Assembly: GCA_002842735.1 (NCBI GenBank)
Contig: PHEB01000002.1
Coordinates: 1 to 64,000 of the forward strand
Reading direction: 5' to 3'
DNA: 64,000 bases
DNA from: Alphaproteobacteria bacterium HGW-Alphaproteobacteria-7
Lineage (GTDB): Bacteria > Pseudomonadota > Alphaproteobacteria > Sphingomonadales > Sphingomonadaceae
Under the pieces are notes generated by a model. It was not told the origin of the DNA, made no database searches, and saw only the letters and a list, made by a program, of their open reading frames with translations. Shown in pieces: positions 44,346 through 52,231 of the stretch (position 1 is the first letter of the stretch; each line of letters starts with the position of its first letter). Both the position numbers and the translations under genes were made by a program.

Positions 44346-45568
44346 GCTGCACGCTCAAACACCGCCGCGATCCCCTGACCGCCGCCGATGCACATTGTTT
44401 CAAGCCCATAGCGCGTCCCGCGCCGATGCATTTCGTGCGCCATGTCGGCAAGGATGCGCCCCCCGGTCGCGCCGATAGGATGGCCGAGGCTGATGCCCGA
44501 TCCATTGACGTTGAGGATGTCGCGGCGGCTGTCGTCCTCGCTCCAGCCCCAGCCTTTCAGCACGGCAAGCACCTGCGGGGCGAAGGCTTCGTTGAGTTCG
44601 ACCAGCCCGATGTCGTCCCAAGAATACCCGGCTCTCGCGAACAGGCGCTCCACCGCAGGCACCGGGCCGATCCCCATGCGCGACGGATCACACCCCGCCG
44701 CCGCCCAGCCACCGAACCACAGCATCGGGGTGAGGCCGAGTTCCTCGAGCTTGTCTTCGGCCACCACCAGACAGGCGGACGCCGCGTCGTTCTGCTGGCT
44801 GGCATTGCCGGCGGTCACGATGGCGGCGGGGTCGCGTTTGATATCAAGCGCCATAAGCTTGCCGAGCGTTTCCATGCTGGCATCGGCGCGATAACCTTCG
44901 TCGTGATCGAAGATGACCGGATCACCCTTCCGCAGCGGAATCGCGACCGGAACAAGCTGCTCGGCAAACTTGCCGTCGGCCCATGCCTTGGCTGCGTTCT
45001 GGTGGCTGCGCACCGCGAATGCATCGGCGGCCTCGCGCGAAATGCCGTAATCCTTGGCGAGGTTTTCGGCGGTTTCGATCATCCCGGTGATGACGCCGAA
45101 GCGTTCGATCGGCTGGCTCATCACCCGTCCCCGGCTGAGTCGATCATGCAGCGTGATGTCGCCCATCCGCGCACCCTGGCGCCCTTGCAATGTGTAATGT
45201 TCGACGTTCGACATCGATTCGACCCCGCCCGCAACCACCACATCGGCCATCCCGGTTTCGACCATCATCGCCGCCGTCGCCACTGCCTGCACGCCCGATC
45301 CGCAGCGGCGATCAAGCTGGAATCCCGGCACTTCGATCGGCAGCCCTGCCGCCAGCCATGCCCAGTGGCCAATCGCCGGAGCCTCACCATTGCCGTAGCC
45401 TTGCGAAAACACCACGTCGTCAACCCGCGCCGGATCGATCCCGCTGCGTTCCATCAGCGCTTTCAGGATCACCGCGCCCAATTGGCCCGCGTTAAGGCTG
45501 GATAGCCCGCCGAGGAACTTGCCCACGGGGGTGCGCAGCGGGGTGCAGATTGCGGCTCTTCTGGTCAT
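44342..45568 (-). CDS. Acetyl-CoA C-acyltransferase (thiolase)
   Basis: A 408-residue thiolase. The nucleophilic Cys lies in QLDRRCGSGVQAVATAAMMV (about residue 89). The active-site His is in VNGSGISLGHPIGATGGRIL, and the second Cys in ETMCIGGGQGIAAVFE. It cleaves 3-ketoacyl-CoA or condenses acetyl-CoA. The neighbours (acyl-CoA dehydrogenase, CoA transferase, dehydratase) favour a degradative role on an acyl-CoA side chain rather than supply for PHB. The gene follows the CoA transferase after 78 bp containing a REP-like element. Confidence 0.92.
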   Translation of the reverse strand: MTRRAAICTPLRTPVGKFLGGLSSLNAGQLGAVILKALMERSGIDPARVDDVVFSQGYGNGEAPAIGHWAWLAAGLPIEVPGFQLDRRCGSGVQAVATAAMMVETGMADVVVAGGVESMSNVEHYTLQGRQGARMGDITLHDRLSRGRVMSQPIERFGVITGMIETAENLAKDYGISREAADAFAVRSHQNAAKAWADGKFAEQLVPVAIPLRKGDPVIFDHDEGYRADASMETLGKLMALDIKRDPAAIVTAGNASQQNDAASACLVVAEDKLEELGLTPMLWFGGWAAAGCDPSRMGIGPVPAVERLFARAGYSWDDIGLVELNEAFAPQVLAVLKGWGWSEDDSRRDILNVNGSGISLGHPIGATGGRILADMAHEMHRRGTRYGLETMCIGGGQGIAAVFERAA

Positions 45569-45582
45569 AACTACCTCAATTT

Positions 45583-45659
45583 CCGTTCGGGCTGAGCCTG
45601 TCGAAGCCCTGCCCTTTTCTTCAAGAAGGACGGCCCATCGACAAGCTCAGGGCGAACGG
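45583..45659. repeat. REP-like inverted pair, CCGTTCG..CTGAG..TGTCGAA
   Basis: The left arm CCGTTCGGGCTGAGCCTGTC and right arm GACAAGCTCAGGGCGAACGG are near-perfect inverse copies separated by about 30 bases. The right arm overlaps the 3' end of the CoA-transferase gene and supplies its stop codon. Related copies occur at 56111-56226 and 60302-60322. Confidence 0.85.
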
Positions 45660-46888
45660 GTGTTGTGTTCATCCGACAGCGCCACCGTCCCGGCATCGAC
45701 CAGCTTGGCAATAGCGCCGGACGATAGCCCCAGTTTCTCCGCCAGCACCTCTTCGGAATGTTGCCCAAGGTATGGCGCAGGCGCAGGATCGCCCGCGTCG
45801 CGTCCCGGCAGGTTGGCAAAGCTGCGGGTGGCGGGATAGTCGAAACCGCTGGGGTTGGCGGGCGCGGGGCCGAACAGCGGGTTGCCTGCCACCAGCGCCG
45901 GATCATTTGCGGCTTCGTAAGCGGTGCGATAGCGTTCAAAGGTGCAGCCTTCCGCCGCCATGCGCGCCGCCAGCGCGGCGTAATCAAAACCGTCCGCCGC
46001 CTGCTGGAACAGCGCGAACAGCGCGGCGCGGTGCTGGAACCGGGGCGTATCCCCTTCGGCAAAGCGCACGCCCAGTTCCGTCTCCAGCGCCGCGATACCG
46101 TGCTGCAATCCGAATGCCGTGACCAGCCCGCGCCACTGTTTGGGCGTCAAGGCGGCGACCATGAACCGCACCCCGTCGCGGCTGCGGAAATCGCGTCCGA
46201 ACGCACCCCAGATCGCATTGCCCAACCGTTCGCGATCCGCGCCGCGATAGAGCATTTCCGCCATCGCCCCCGAATTGGCGAGCGTGCCAATCGCCACATC
46301 GCCCAGCGGCACGCGCACCTCGTTGCCCTCACCCGTGCGGCCCCGGTGGTGCAGCGCGGCGAGCATGGCGAAAGCGCAATAGGCCCCGGTGATGAAATCC
46401 CACGCGGGCAGCACCTGATTGACCGGCGGGGCGGTTTGCGCGTCCCATTCCTCCGGCCCGCACATCAGCGGATAACCCGAAGCGGCGTTGACGGTGAAAT
46501 CCATCGCCTGACGCCCATCGTGCCAACCCATGATCCGCAGCGAGATCATATCGGCACGGCGCGCCTGTAGTGCGGCGTGGGCAAGGAAGCTTTGTTCGGG
46601 CAGGTTGGTGATCAGCTGGCCGGTGGTCGTCGCCAGCTCCACGCACAATTCGCGCCCCGCGCCCGATTGCAGATCGAGCGCGACCGATTTCTTGGCGCGG
46701 TTGAGGTTTTCCCAGCTGAGCGAGCGCCCCTCGGCCGTCAGCATATAGCGGTTGTAATCCAGCCCGCCCGCCGTGTGATCAACCCGGATCACCTCCGCAC
46801 CCATCTGCGCGCAATACAGCCCCGCCGTGGGTGAGGCGACGAAGCTGGAAACTTCGATGATCGAAAGGTCGGAGAGGAGGTTATACAT
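45647..46888 (-). CDS. CaiB/BaiF (family III) CoA transferase
   Basis: A 413-residue family III CoA transferase. Motifs are SDLSIIEVSSFVASPTAGLY, GAEVIRVDHTAGGLDYNRYM, NRAKKSVALDLQSGAG, QVLPAWDFITGAYCAFAMLA and the C-terminal domain with DPALVAGNPLFGPAPANPSG. These enzymes move CoA between carboxylic acids, activating a substrate for beta-oxidation-like breakdown. The last three codons (R-S-P) and the stop come from a REP-like palindrome. It is co-directional with the acyl-CoA dehydrogenase and thiolase genes; the acid degraded is unknown. Confidence 0.9.
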   Translation of the reverse strand: MYNLLSDLSIIEVSSFVASPTAGLYCAQMGAEVIRVDHTAGGLDYNRYMLTAEGRSLSWENLNRAKKSVALDLQSGAGRELCVELATTTGQLITNLPEQSFLAHAALQARRADMISLRIMGWHDGRQAMDFTVNAASGYPLMCGPEEWDAQTAPPVNQVLPAWDFITGAYCAFAMLAALHHRGRTGEGNEVRVPLGDVAIGTLANSGAMAEMLYRGADRERLGNAIWGAFGRDFRSRDGVRFMVAALTPKQWRGLVTAFGLQHGIAALETELGVRFAEGDTPRFQHRAALFALFQQAADGFDYAALAARMAAEGCTFERYRTAYEAANDPALVAGNPLFGPAPANPSGFDYPATRSFANLPGRDAGDPAPAPYLGQHSEEVLAEKLGLSSGAIAKLVDAGTVALSDEHNTRSP

Positions 46889-46892
46889 CAGT

Positions 46893-47020
46893 TCCTCCCC
46901 GCACGGGGAGGGGGACCATCCGCAGGATGGTGGAGGGGATTCGCCGCCCGGGCCCCGCTATCGGAGAGTCCCCTCCGTCAGCCGCCTTCGGCGTCTGCCA
47001 CCTCCCCGTTTCGGGGAGGA
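46893..47020. repeat. CCTCCCCG-type palindromic intergenic element
   Basis: The element starts TCCTCCCCGCACGGGGAGGG with a hairpin, has CCATCCGCAGGATGG as an inner hairpin, contains GCCGCCTTCGGCGTC, and ends CACCTCCCCGTTTCGGGGAG. The two ends are inverted copies. It fills nearly all the space between the acyl-CoA dehydrogenase and CoA-transferase genes. I recognise this kind of element from other alphaproteobacteria. Confidence 0.75.
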
Positions 47021-48268
47021 TCAAGAATCCCTCCATTCGCGCAGCATGTGCTTGGCGATCTGGAGTTGCAGGATCTGCGTGGTGCCTTCGTAGATGCGGT
47101 AAATGCGCGCATCGCGGAAGAAGCGTTCAGCATCATATTCGGCCAAATAGCCCGCGCCGCCGTAAATCTGCACCACCCGGTCAACCACCCGGCCGCACAT
47201 TTCCGAGGCAAACACCTTGAACGCGGCGGCTTTGACCAGAATGTTTTCGCCCCGGTCGGCCCGCGCCGTCACGTCCGCCATCATGCTTTCCGCAGCGTAG
47301 ATTTCGATCTCGCTGTCAGCCAGCATCTGCTGGATCAGCTGGAAATTGGCGATCGGTTCGCCAAACGCTTTGCGTTCATTGGCATAACGCAGCGCCGAAT
47401 CGAGCGCGCGGCGGGCATAGCCGGTCGCCGCCGCGCCGACCGAAATGCGCCCGTTGTCGAGGCTCTTCATTGCGAAGACAAAGCCCTTGCCGGTTTCCCC
47501 GCCCAGCAGTGCATCACCCGGCACGCGCACATCATCGAGCATGATGTCGGAGATGTGCGATCCGCTCTGCCCCATCTTCTTGTCCGGGCTGCCGCGCGAA
47601 ATGCCCGGCGTGTTCATCGGAACAAGGAAGGCAGAAACGTGCGCGTTTTTGGGCAGGGCTTCCTTGTTGGTGCGCGCCATGATCAGCGCGACATCGGCGT
47701 GGGGCGCATTGGTGATGTAGCGTTTGGTGCCGTTGAGGATCCAGCCGCCTGCCCCGGACCCCGATCCGGGGTTGCCATCCGGGTCTGCGACAGCAGTGGT
47801 CTGCAATCCGGCGCTATCGCTGCCCGAACCCGGCTCGGTCAACCCGAAGCAGGCGATCTTGCCCGCGGCGATCTGCGGATACCATTCGGCTTTCTGCGCT
47901 GCGGTCGCGCCGTTTTTCAGCGCGCTGGCAAACATCCCGACATTGATCGAGAAAATCGAACGATAGGCGGGCGCGGCATAGGCCATGATGTTCACCACGC
48001 GGGCATATTGCGCCGTGTTCAGCCCCGCGCCGCCATATTCTTCCGGCACCGAGAGGCCGAACAGCCCCATCTCGCGCATTTCATTGAGGATATCTTCGGG
48101 GACGCGATCTTCGGCGATCACCTGCGGTTCGGCCGGGATCAGCCTCTCACGGACATAGCGGGTGAGCTGCTCGGCAAATTGTTCGAACACATCCTCATCC
48201 ATGCCGGGGTTAAACGATGCGGGGCCGGATGCTGCGGGAATCGTGGCAGAGGCATTCATGGTGTTCAT
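47021..48268 (-). CDS. Acyl-CoA dehydrogenase
   Basis: A 415-residue FAD flavoprotein. Domain order is typical: the N-terminal helical region (MGLFGLSVPEEYGGAGLNTA), the flavin-binding middle (CFGLTEPGSGSDSAGLQTTA, YITNAPHADVALIMARTN), and the C-terminal helices with YANERKAFGEPIANFQLIQQ and QIYGGAGYLAEYDAERFFRD-A-R-I-Y-R-I-Y-E-G-T-T-Q-I. The Glu in IYEGTTQI is the likely base region. It oxidises an acyl-CoA to the enoyl-CoA and heads the operon. Two ATGs three codons apart are both possible starts, with AAGGA upstream. Confidence 0.93.
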   Translation of the reverse strand: MNTMNASATIPAASGPASFNPGMDEDVFEQFAEQLTRYVRERLIPAEPQVIAEDRVPEDILNEMREMGLFGLSVPEEYGGAGLNTAQYARVVNIMAYAAPAYRSIFSINVGMFASALKNGATAAQKAEWYPQIAAGKIACFGLTEPGSGSDSAGLQTTAVADPDGNPGSGSGAGGWILNGTKRYITNAPHADVALIMARTNKEALPKNAHVSAFLVPMNTPGISRGSPDKKMGQSGSHISDIMLDDVRVPGDALLGGETGKGFVFAMKSLDNGRISVGAAATGYARRALDSALRYANERKAFGEPIANFQLIQQMLADSEIEIYAAESMMADVTARADRGENILVKAAAFKVFASEMCGRVVDRVVQIYGGAGYLAEYDAERFFRDARIYRIYEGTTQILQLQIAKHMLREWRDS

Positions 48269-48313
48269 TGTCCTTGGGCGGCGGCGCGCTCGCGGTTCAC
48301 GACAGGCGCCGGA

Positions 48314-48529
48314 TCATTGCTGACTCGCGCTGTCGCCTGCGATTTCGGCAGGTGCCGGTTCGGCTGGAATGGCCTCGGGCGGCAGGCGGCGTTGATCGAG
48401 CATCGCCGCTGCCTTGTCGAGCGCCCTGGCCTCGCCTTCGCTGACTCCGCCCGGCGCGCTCGCCCGGTCGCCGCCGCAGGCAGCAAGCGCGAGCGCGAGG
48501 CCGAGCGCGATCAGCAGGCGCGGTGCCAT
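48314..48529 (-). CDS. Small lipoprotein, hypothetical
   Basis: A 71-residue protein with a lipoprotein signal (MAPRLLIALGLALALAAC), then an acidic and Ala/Pro-rich tail including EGEARALDKAAAMLDQRRLP. It has no family I can name. It lies 5 bp downstream of a second small lipoprotein on the same strand, so they are probably co-transcribed. Secretion and lipidation are well supported; function is unknown. Confidence 0.7.
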   Translation of the reverse strand: MAPRLLIALGLALALAACGGDRASAPGGVSEGEARALDKAAAMLDQRRLPPEAIPAEPAPAEIAGDSASQQ

Positions 48530-48534
48530 TAGTC

Positions 48535-48822
48535 TTACTCGCTGGCCGCTTCGGCCGCAGCAGCAGCTTCTGCCGCAACATTGGCAGCGGCATCAGCGGC
48601 TTGTTCCGCCCCGGCCTCAACTTCGGCGTCAGTGGCAGGCGCATCGGTCGCGGTGGCGTCAGGATCGGCCACAGCCTCATCGGTCACTGCGCTCAACGCT
48701 TCGTCAGCGGGCATTTCCACCGTGTCGGCGCTGGCTTCGGTCGAGGCATCATCGGCGCTGCCGCAGGCACTCAGCAACAGCGCGGCACCGCCAAGGGCGG
48801 CCAGTGGGGCAAAGGTTTTCAT
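48535..48822 (-). CDS. Acidic Ala-rich lipoprotein, hypothetical
   Basis: A 95-residue lipoprotein with signal MKTFAPLAALGGAALLLSAC. The mature part is almost entirely Ala, Asp, Glu, Thr and Val (DEAVADPDATATDAPATDAE, then a repeated Ala-rich helix) and probably disordered or helical. It has a ribosome binding site (GAGGAGA) upstream and precedes another small lipoprotein gene. Low-complexity composition makes homology uninformative. Confidence 0.7.
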   Translation of the reverse strand: MKTFAPLAALGGAALLLSACGSADDASTEASADTVEMPADEALSAVTDEAVADPDATATDAPATDAEVEAGAEQAADAAANVAAEAAAAAEAASE

Positions 48823-48952
48823 CAGTGTCTCTCCTCAGACAAGGTTACGCGCGGGCCGATGCCCGCCGCCTTGATCAGGGGTGTAGCCAAGCCGGGGGGG
48901 CAACGCCAAGTGGCAAATGGTGCTTTAACCATTGGCGGGTAGGATTGCAGGC

Positions 48953-49921
48953 ATGAACCACACCCGCTCCTTCGCCTTGCTGGCCCTTTCCGGGGTTGCC
49001 GCGCTGCCCGCCGCGATGCTGCCCTCCGCGATGCTGGCCGCCCAGCCTGTTCCCGGTGCCTTTACTGTGGTGGAAAGCGGGCAGAGTTTCGCCACCTTGC
49101 AGGACGCGGTCAACGCAGTGGGCAACACCCGCGCCACGATCAGCATTGCGCCCGGCACCTATCACCAGTGCGCGGTGCAGGAACAAGGCGTCATCACCTA
49201 TGTCGCAGTTGAACCCGGCAGCGTGACCTTTGCTGGCCGATCCTGCGAGGGCAAGGCCGCGCTGGTGCTGCGCGGCACCGGGGCCGAAGTGCGCGGGATC
49301 ACCTTCTCCAATCTGGCGGTGGCCGATGGTAATGGCGCGGGCATCCGGCTGGAACAGGGCGCGCTCAATGTCGCCTATGCCCGGTTTGAAAACAGCCAGC
49401 AGGGCATTCTGACAGGCGATGATCCGCAGGGGCGCATCTATATCACCCGGTCGACCTTCAGCGGGCTGGGCACCTGCGAGAACTCCGCAGGCTGCGCGCA
49501 TTCGCTCTATATCGGCAATTACGGATCGCTGACCGTGCGCGAATCGCGGTTCGAACGCGGCACCGGCGGGCATTATCTCAAGGCGCGCGCTGCCGAGGTG
49601 GTGATCGAAGGCAACAGCTTTGACGACGCGAACGGGCGCGCCACCAATTACATGATCGATCTGCCCGCGGGCAGCGTGGGCCGGGTGGCCAACAACTGGT
49701 TCGTGCAGGGGCGCGACAAGGAAAATTACTCAGCCTTCATCGCATTGGGCGCGGAAGACCTGCTACATTCGTCCGACGGGCTGGAGGTCGTGAATAACGA
49801 AGCCCGCTTCGTCCCCGGCCTGTCGCGCAGCAGCGTGTTTCTGGCCGACTGGACGGGTTCGCGGATCGTGATGCAGGGCAACAAACTGGCGGCGGGGCTG
49901 AAGCCATACGAGCAGCGTTAG
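48953..49921 (+). CDS. Exported right-handed beta-helix protein
   Basis: A 322-residue protein with a signal peptide ending near SAMLAAQ. The rest is parallel beta-helix, as in pectin-lyase-like folds: SFATLQDAVNAVGNTRATIS-I-A-P-G-T-Y near the start, and rungs such as GAEVRGITFSNLAVADGNGA, GSLTVRESRFERGTGGHYLK and EVVIEGNSFDDANGRATNY. No lyase catalytic triad is evident, so carbohydrate binding or cleavage is only a possibility. ATG 48953 has AGGA 8 bases upstream, unlike the ATG seven codons earlier. Confidence 0.85.
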   Translation: MNHTRSFALLALSGVAALPAAMLPSAMLAAQPVPGAFTVVESGQSFATLQDAVNAVGNTRATISIAPGTYHQCAVQEQGVITYVAVEPGSVTFAGRSCEGKAALVLRGTGAEVRGITFSNLAVADGNGAGIRLEQGALNVAYARFENSQQGILTGDDPQGRIYITRSTFSGLGTCENSAGCAHSLYIGNYGSLTVRESRFERGTGGHYLKARAAEVVIEGNSFDDANGRATNYMIDLPAGSVGRVANNWFVQGRDKENYSAFIALGAEDLLHSSDGLEVVNNEARFVPGLSRSSVFLADWTGSRIVMQGNKLAAGLKPYEQR

Positions 49922-49922
49922 A

Positions 49923-49968
49923 GCATCGTGCTGAAAAGTGGGAACCGGGTTTCAGCTTTTCACGATGC
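49923..49968. repeat. GCATCGTG palindromic element with GGAACCGG core
   Basis: GCATCGTGCTGAAAAGT and AGCTTTTCACGATGC are imperfect inverse arms around GGGAACCGGGTTTC, directly after the beta-helix gene. I recall very similar palindromes between genes in rhizobia and other alphaproteobacteria. It could also work as a transcription stop. The next 210 bases to ribA contain nothing I recognise. Confidence 0.6.
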
Positions 49969-50181
49969 GACAACAAAGACTTGAGCGGACGACCTGCGTC
50001 AGATTTAACGCAGTCCGCTCTAGGCCACTTTCCTACCCGCGCCTGAACTGTCAGCGTCGCAGGCATGACCTGCCGCACCGCCCGCTGCCCATTGCCTGCA
50101 TTCGGGCGGATTGGGTGGGCAGATTTTCTGTTCCTGGACAGTGTCACATGTGTCTCCAACAGGCGCGCAGGCCGGCGCCGG

Positions 50182-51252
50182 TCAGATCAGCAAATGCCCG
50201 GACCGGTCGCGCTTGGTCGCCAGATAGCGGGCGTTGTGGGGGTTTTCGGGGAGCTGGTGCGCCACCCGTTCGCTCACCGTGATCCCGGCGGCTTCCAGCG
50301 ATGTCACCTTGGCCGGGTTGTTGGTCAGCAGGCGGATCGTCGTCGCTCCCAGCAGTTCGAGCATCCGTGCGGCCACCGGGAAATCGCGCGCTTCGTCGGG
50401 CAGGCCGAGCCGCTGGTTGGCCTCGACCGTATCAAACCCCTGATCCTGCAAGCGGTAGGCGCGCAGTTTGTTGATCAGCCCGATCCCGCGCCCTTCCTGC
50501 CGCAGATAGAGCAGCACGCCCCAGCCGCCTGCATCCTTCGCCTCGTGCGCCATCGCGTGCAGCGCGCCGTCCAGTTGCGGGCCGCAATCGCATTTGAGGC
50601 TGCCGAGGATGTCGCCGGTCAGGCATTCGGAATGGAGCCGCACCAGCGGCTGGCGGTCGCCGGTCTGCCTGCCGATGATCAGCGCGACGTGTTCGCGTAG
50701 GTCGGCGGTGGATCGGAAGGCGATAATCTCGGCATCCTCGCAGGCGCTGACCGGCAGACGCGCGCGGGTGATGATCCGCAGCGCGCCAGCATTCGCATAG
50801 GCGGCGAGGTCAGACGGGGCGACCGCAACCGCCTCTCCCGCATCCACCGGATCGACCAGAAAGGCGGGCAGGATTCCGGCGATTCGCGCCAGTTCGAGCG
50901 CGGCGCACGCGCTTTCCTCCCACGTCAGGGTCAGCGCCTTGAACGGGCCTTTCAAGGGATTGCCCAGATCCAGCGCGGGATCGGCAATCGGCAGAGCATC
51001 GTGCATCGTGAAGGGCTCGCCGCCCGCGATCAGCACCGGAGCATGGGGCACCGCTGCTTCGCGCTGGTTGGCGAGCTTCAGGGTCACAGCGCGGGCAGCG
51101 GAAATCAGCATCCGCGGCGCACTCGCCGCGTTGGCGATGGCGGTTTCGACCGGCAGCAAGGTCGGCCCGGCATCGAACGCCAGCGGCCAGCCGTGGCGCA
51201 ATGCGTCAACCGCCTGCGCGGCGCGGCGGGCTGGGGAGGGCGGCTCGCTCAG
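50182..51252 (-). CDS. ribA: GTP cyclohydrolase II, probable CTG start
   Basis: RibA converts GTP to the first pyrimidine intermediate of riboflavin synthesis. The C-terminal 200 residues hold the zinc site (LTGDILGSLKCDCGPQLDGA), LRQEGRGIGLINKLRAYRLQ with the catalytic Arg, and LLTNNPAKVTSLEAAGI. An N-terminal region of about 150 residues is the long alphaproteobacterial form. The first standard start is TTG 51201, but family-like sequence (SPARRAAQAVDALRHGWP) extends upstream to a CTG at 51252. That CTG overlaps the xthA stop as CTGA and has GGAG 8 bases before it, so CTG initiation is likely. Confidence 0.9.
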   Translation of the reverse strand: MSEPPSPARRAAQAVDALRHGWPLAFDAGPTLLPVETAIANAASAPRMLISAARAVTLKLANQREAAVPHAPVLIAGGEPFTMHDALPIADPALDLGNPLKGPFKALTLTWEESACAALELARIAGILPAFLVDPVDAGEAVAVAPSDLAAYANAGALRIITRARLPVSACEDAEIIAFRSTADLREHVALIIGRQTGDRQPLVRLHSECLTGDILGSLKCDCGPQLDGALHAMAHEAKDAGGWGVLLYLRQEGRGIGLINKLRAYRLQDQGFDTVEANQRLGLPDEARDFPVAARMLELLGATTIRLLTNNPAKVTSLEAAGITVSERVAHQLPENPHNARYLATKRDRSGHLLI

Positions 51253-52037
51253 AGGTCAAACTCCGTGATCAGCGGCACGTGGTCGGATGGCTTTTCCCAC
51301 CCGCGCGCATCCTCCAGCACCCGGTGCGCACTCGCCTGCCGGGCAAGCGCGGGCGAGGCCCACATATGATCGAGCCTGCGCCCCTTGTCATTCTCCTGCC
51401 AGCCGGGATTGCGATAACTCCACCAGCTGTAATAGCGCGCCGGGGCGGGGACGTGTTCGCGCCCCAGATCGACCCAGCCGTGGGCGTCCTGAAACCGCCC
51501 CAGCGTCTCCACCTCGATCGGTGTATGGCTGACGACCTTGAGCAATTGCTTGTGGCTCCACACGTCGCTTTCCAGCGGGGCGATGTTGAAATCGCCGACG
51601 ATCAACGTGGGGCGGTCAAGCGTGTCGGCCCAGCCGGTCATGCGGCCGAGAAAATCGAGCTTTTGCCCGAATTTGGGGTTCACCTCGCGGTCAGCCACGT
51701 CGCCGCCTGCGGGGACATAGACGTTTTCGACCCACAGATCCTTGCCCAGCACTTCCACCCCGATGTGCCGCGCTTCGCCATTGGCCTGCCAATCATGGCG
51801 GGCGGCTTCGCGGATCGGCACGCGGCTGACTGTGGCGACGCCGTGATAGCCTTTCTGCCCGCTCACCGCCTGATGGGTGTAACCGAGGTTCGCCAGTGCT
51901 TCGGCAGGGAACAGGTGGCTTTCGCACTTGATTTCCTGCAGGCACAGGATGTCAGGCGCGGCTTCGGTGAGCAGTTTTTCGATCAGTCCGACGCGCAGGC
52001 GGGCCGAATTGATGTTCCAGGTGGCGACAGAGATCAT
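51249..52037 (-). CDS. xthA: Exodeoxyribonuclease III / AP endonuclease
   Basis: A 262-residue enzyme of the EEP superfamily for base excision repair. Motifs are ISVATWNINSARLR, the metal-binding Glu in LCLQEIKCE, YVPAGGD, the catalytic GDFNIAP block, and the terminal SDHVPLITEFDL with the Asp-His pair. ATG 52037 gives the family-typical start. Its stop overlaps the proposed ribA start by 4 bp. The upstream side faces three 35 bp tandem repeats and the divergent phosphatase gene. Confidence 0.94.
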   Translation of the reverse strand: MISVATWNINSARLRVGLIEKLLTEAAPDILCLQEIKCESHLFPAEALANLGYTHQAVSGQKGYHGVATVSRVPIREAARHDWQANGEARHIGVEVLGKDLWVENVYVPAGGDVADREVNPKFGQKLDFLGRMTGWADTLDRPTLIVGDFNIAPLESDVWSHKQLLKVVSHTPIEVETLGRFQDAHGWVDLGREHVPAPARYYSWWSYRNPGWQENDKGRRLDHMWASPALARQASAHRVLEDARGWEKPSDHVPLITEFDL

Positions 52038-52065
52038 GGGGGCGGACTTAGGAGGGTAACGACCT

Positions 52066-52170
52066 GTCCTCAAGTAGCGAAGCGTTAGGACGGCAAAAAC
52101 GTCCTCAAGTAGCGAAGCGTTAGGACGGCAAAAACGTCCTCAAGTAGCGAAGCGGTAGGACAACAAAGAC
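52066..52170. repeat. 35 bp tandem repeat, three copies
   Basis: The unit begins GTCCTCAAGTAGCGAAGCGT and continues TAGGACGGCAAAAAC. Copies 1 and 2 are identical; copy 3 differs at four positions near its end. Each contains the inverted pair GTCCT / AGGAC. The array lies between divergent xthA and the alkaline phosphatase gene, 61 bp before the latter's ATG, so it covers the promoter area of one or both. Confidence 0.92.
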
Positions 52171-52231
52171 TCTTTCACTTTATTGTCGCATCCCGGCGCG
52201 ATACGGCGAGGCAACCATACCGGAGCACACC

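Noticed and set aside
52066..52170. CRISPR array
   Set aside because: The three 35 bp units are directly adjacent with no spacers, and no cas gene is present in the window.
52171..52231. Pho box upstream of the alkaline phosphatase
   Set aside because: No pair of CTGTCAT-like direct repeats with the right spacing could be found between the tandem repeats and the ATG.
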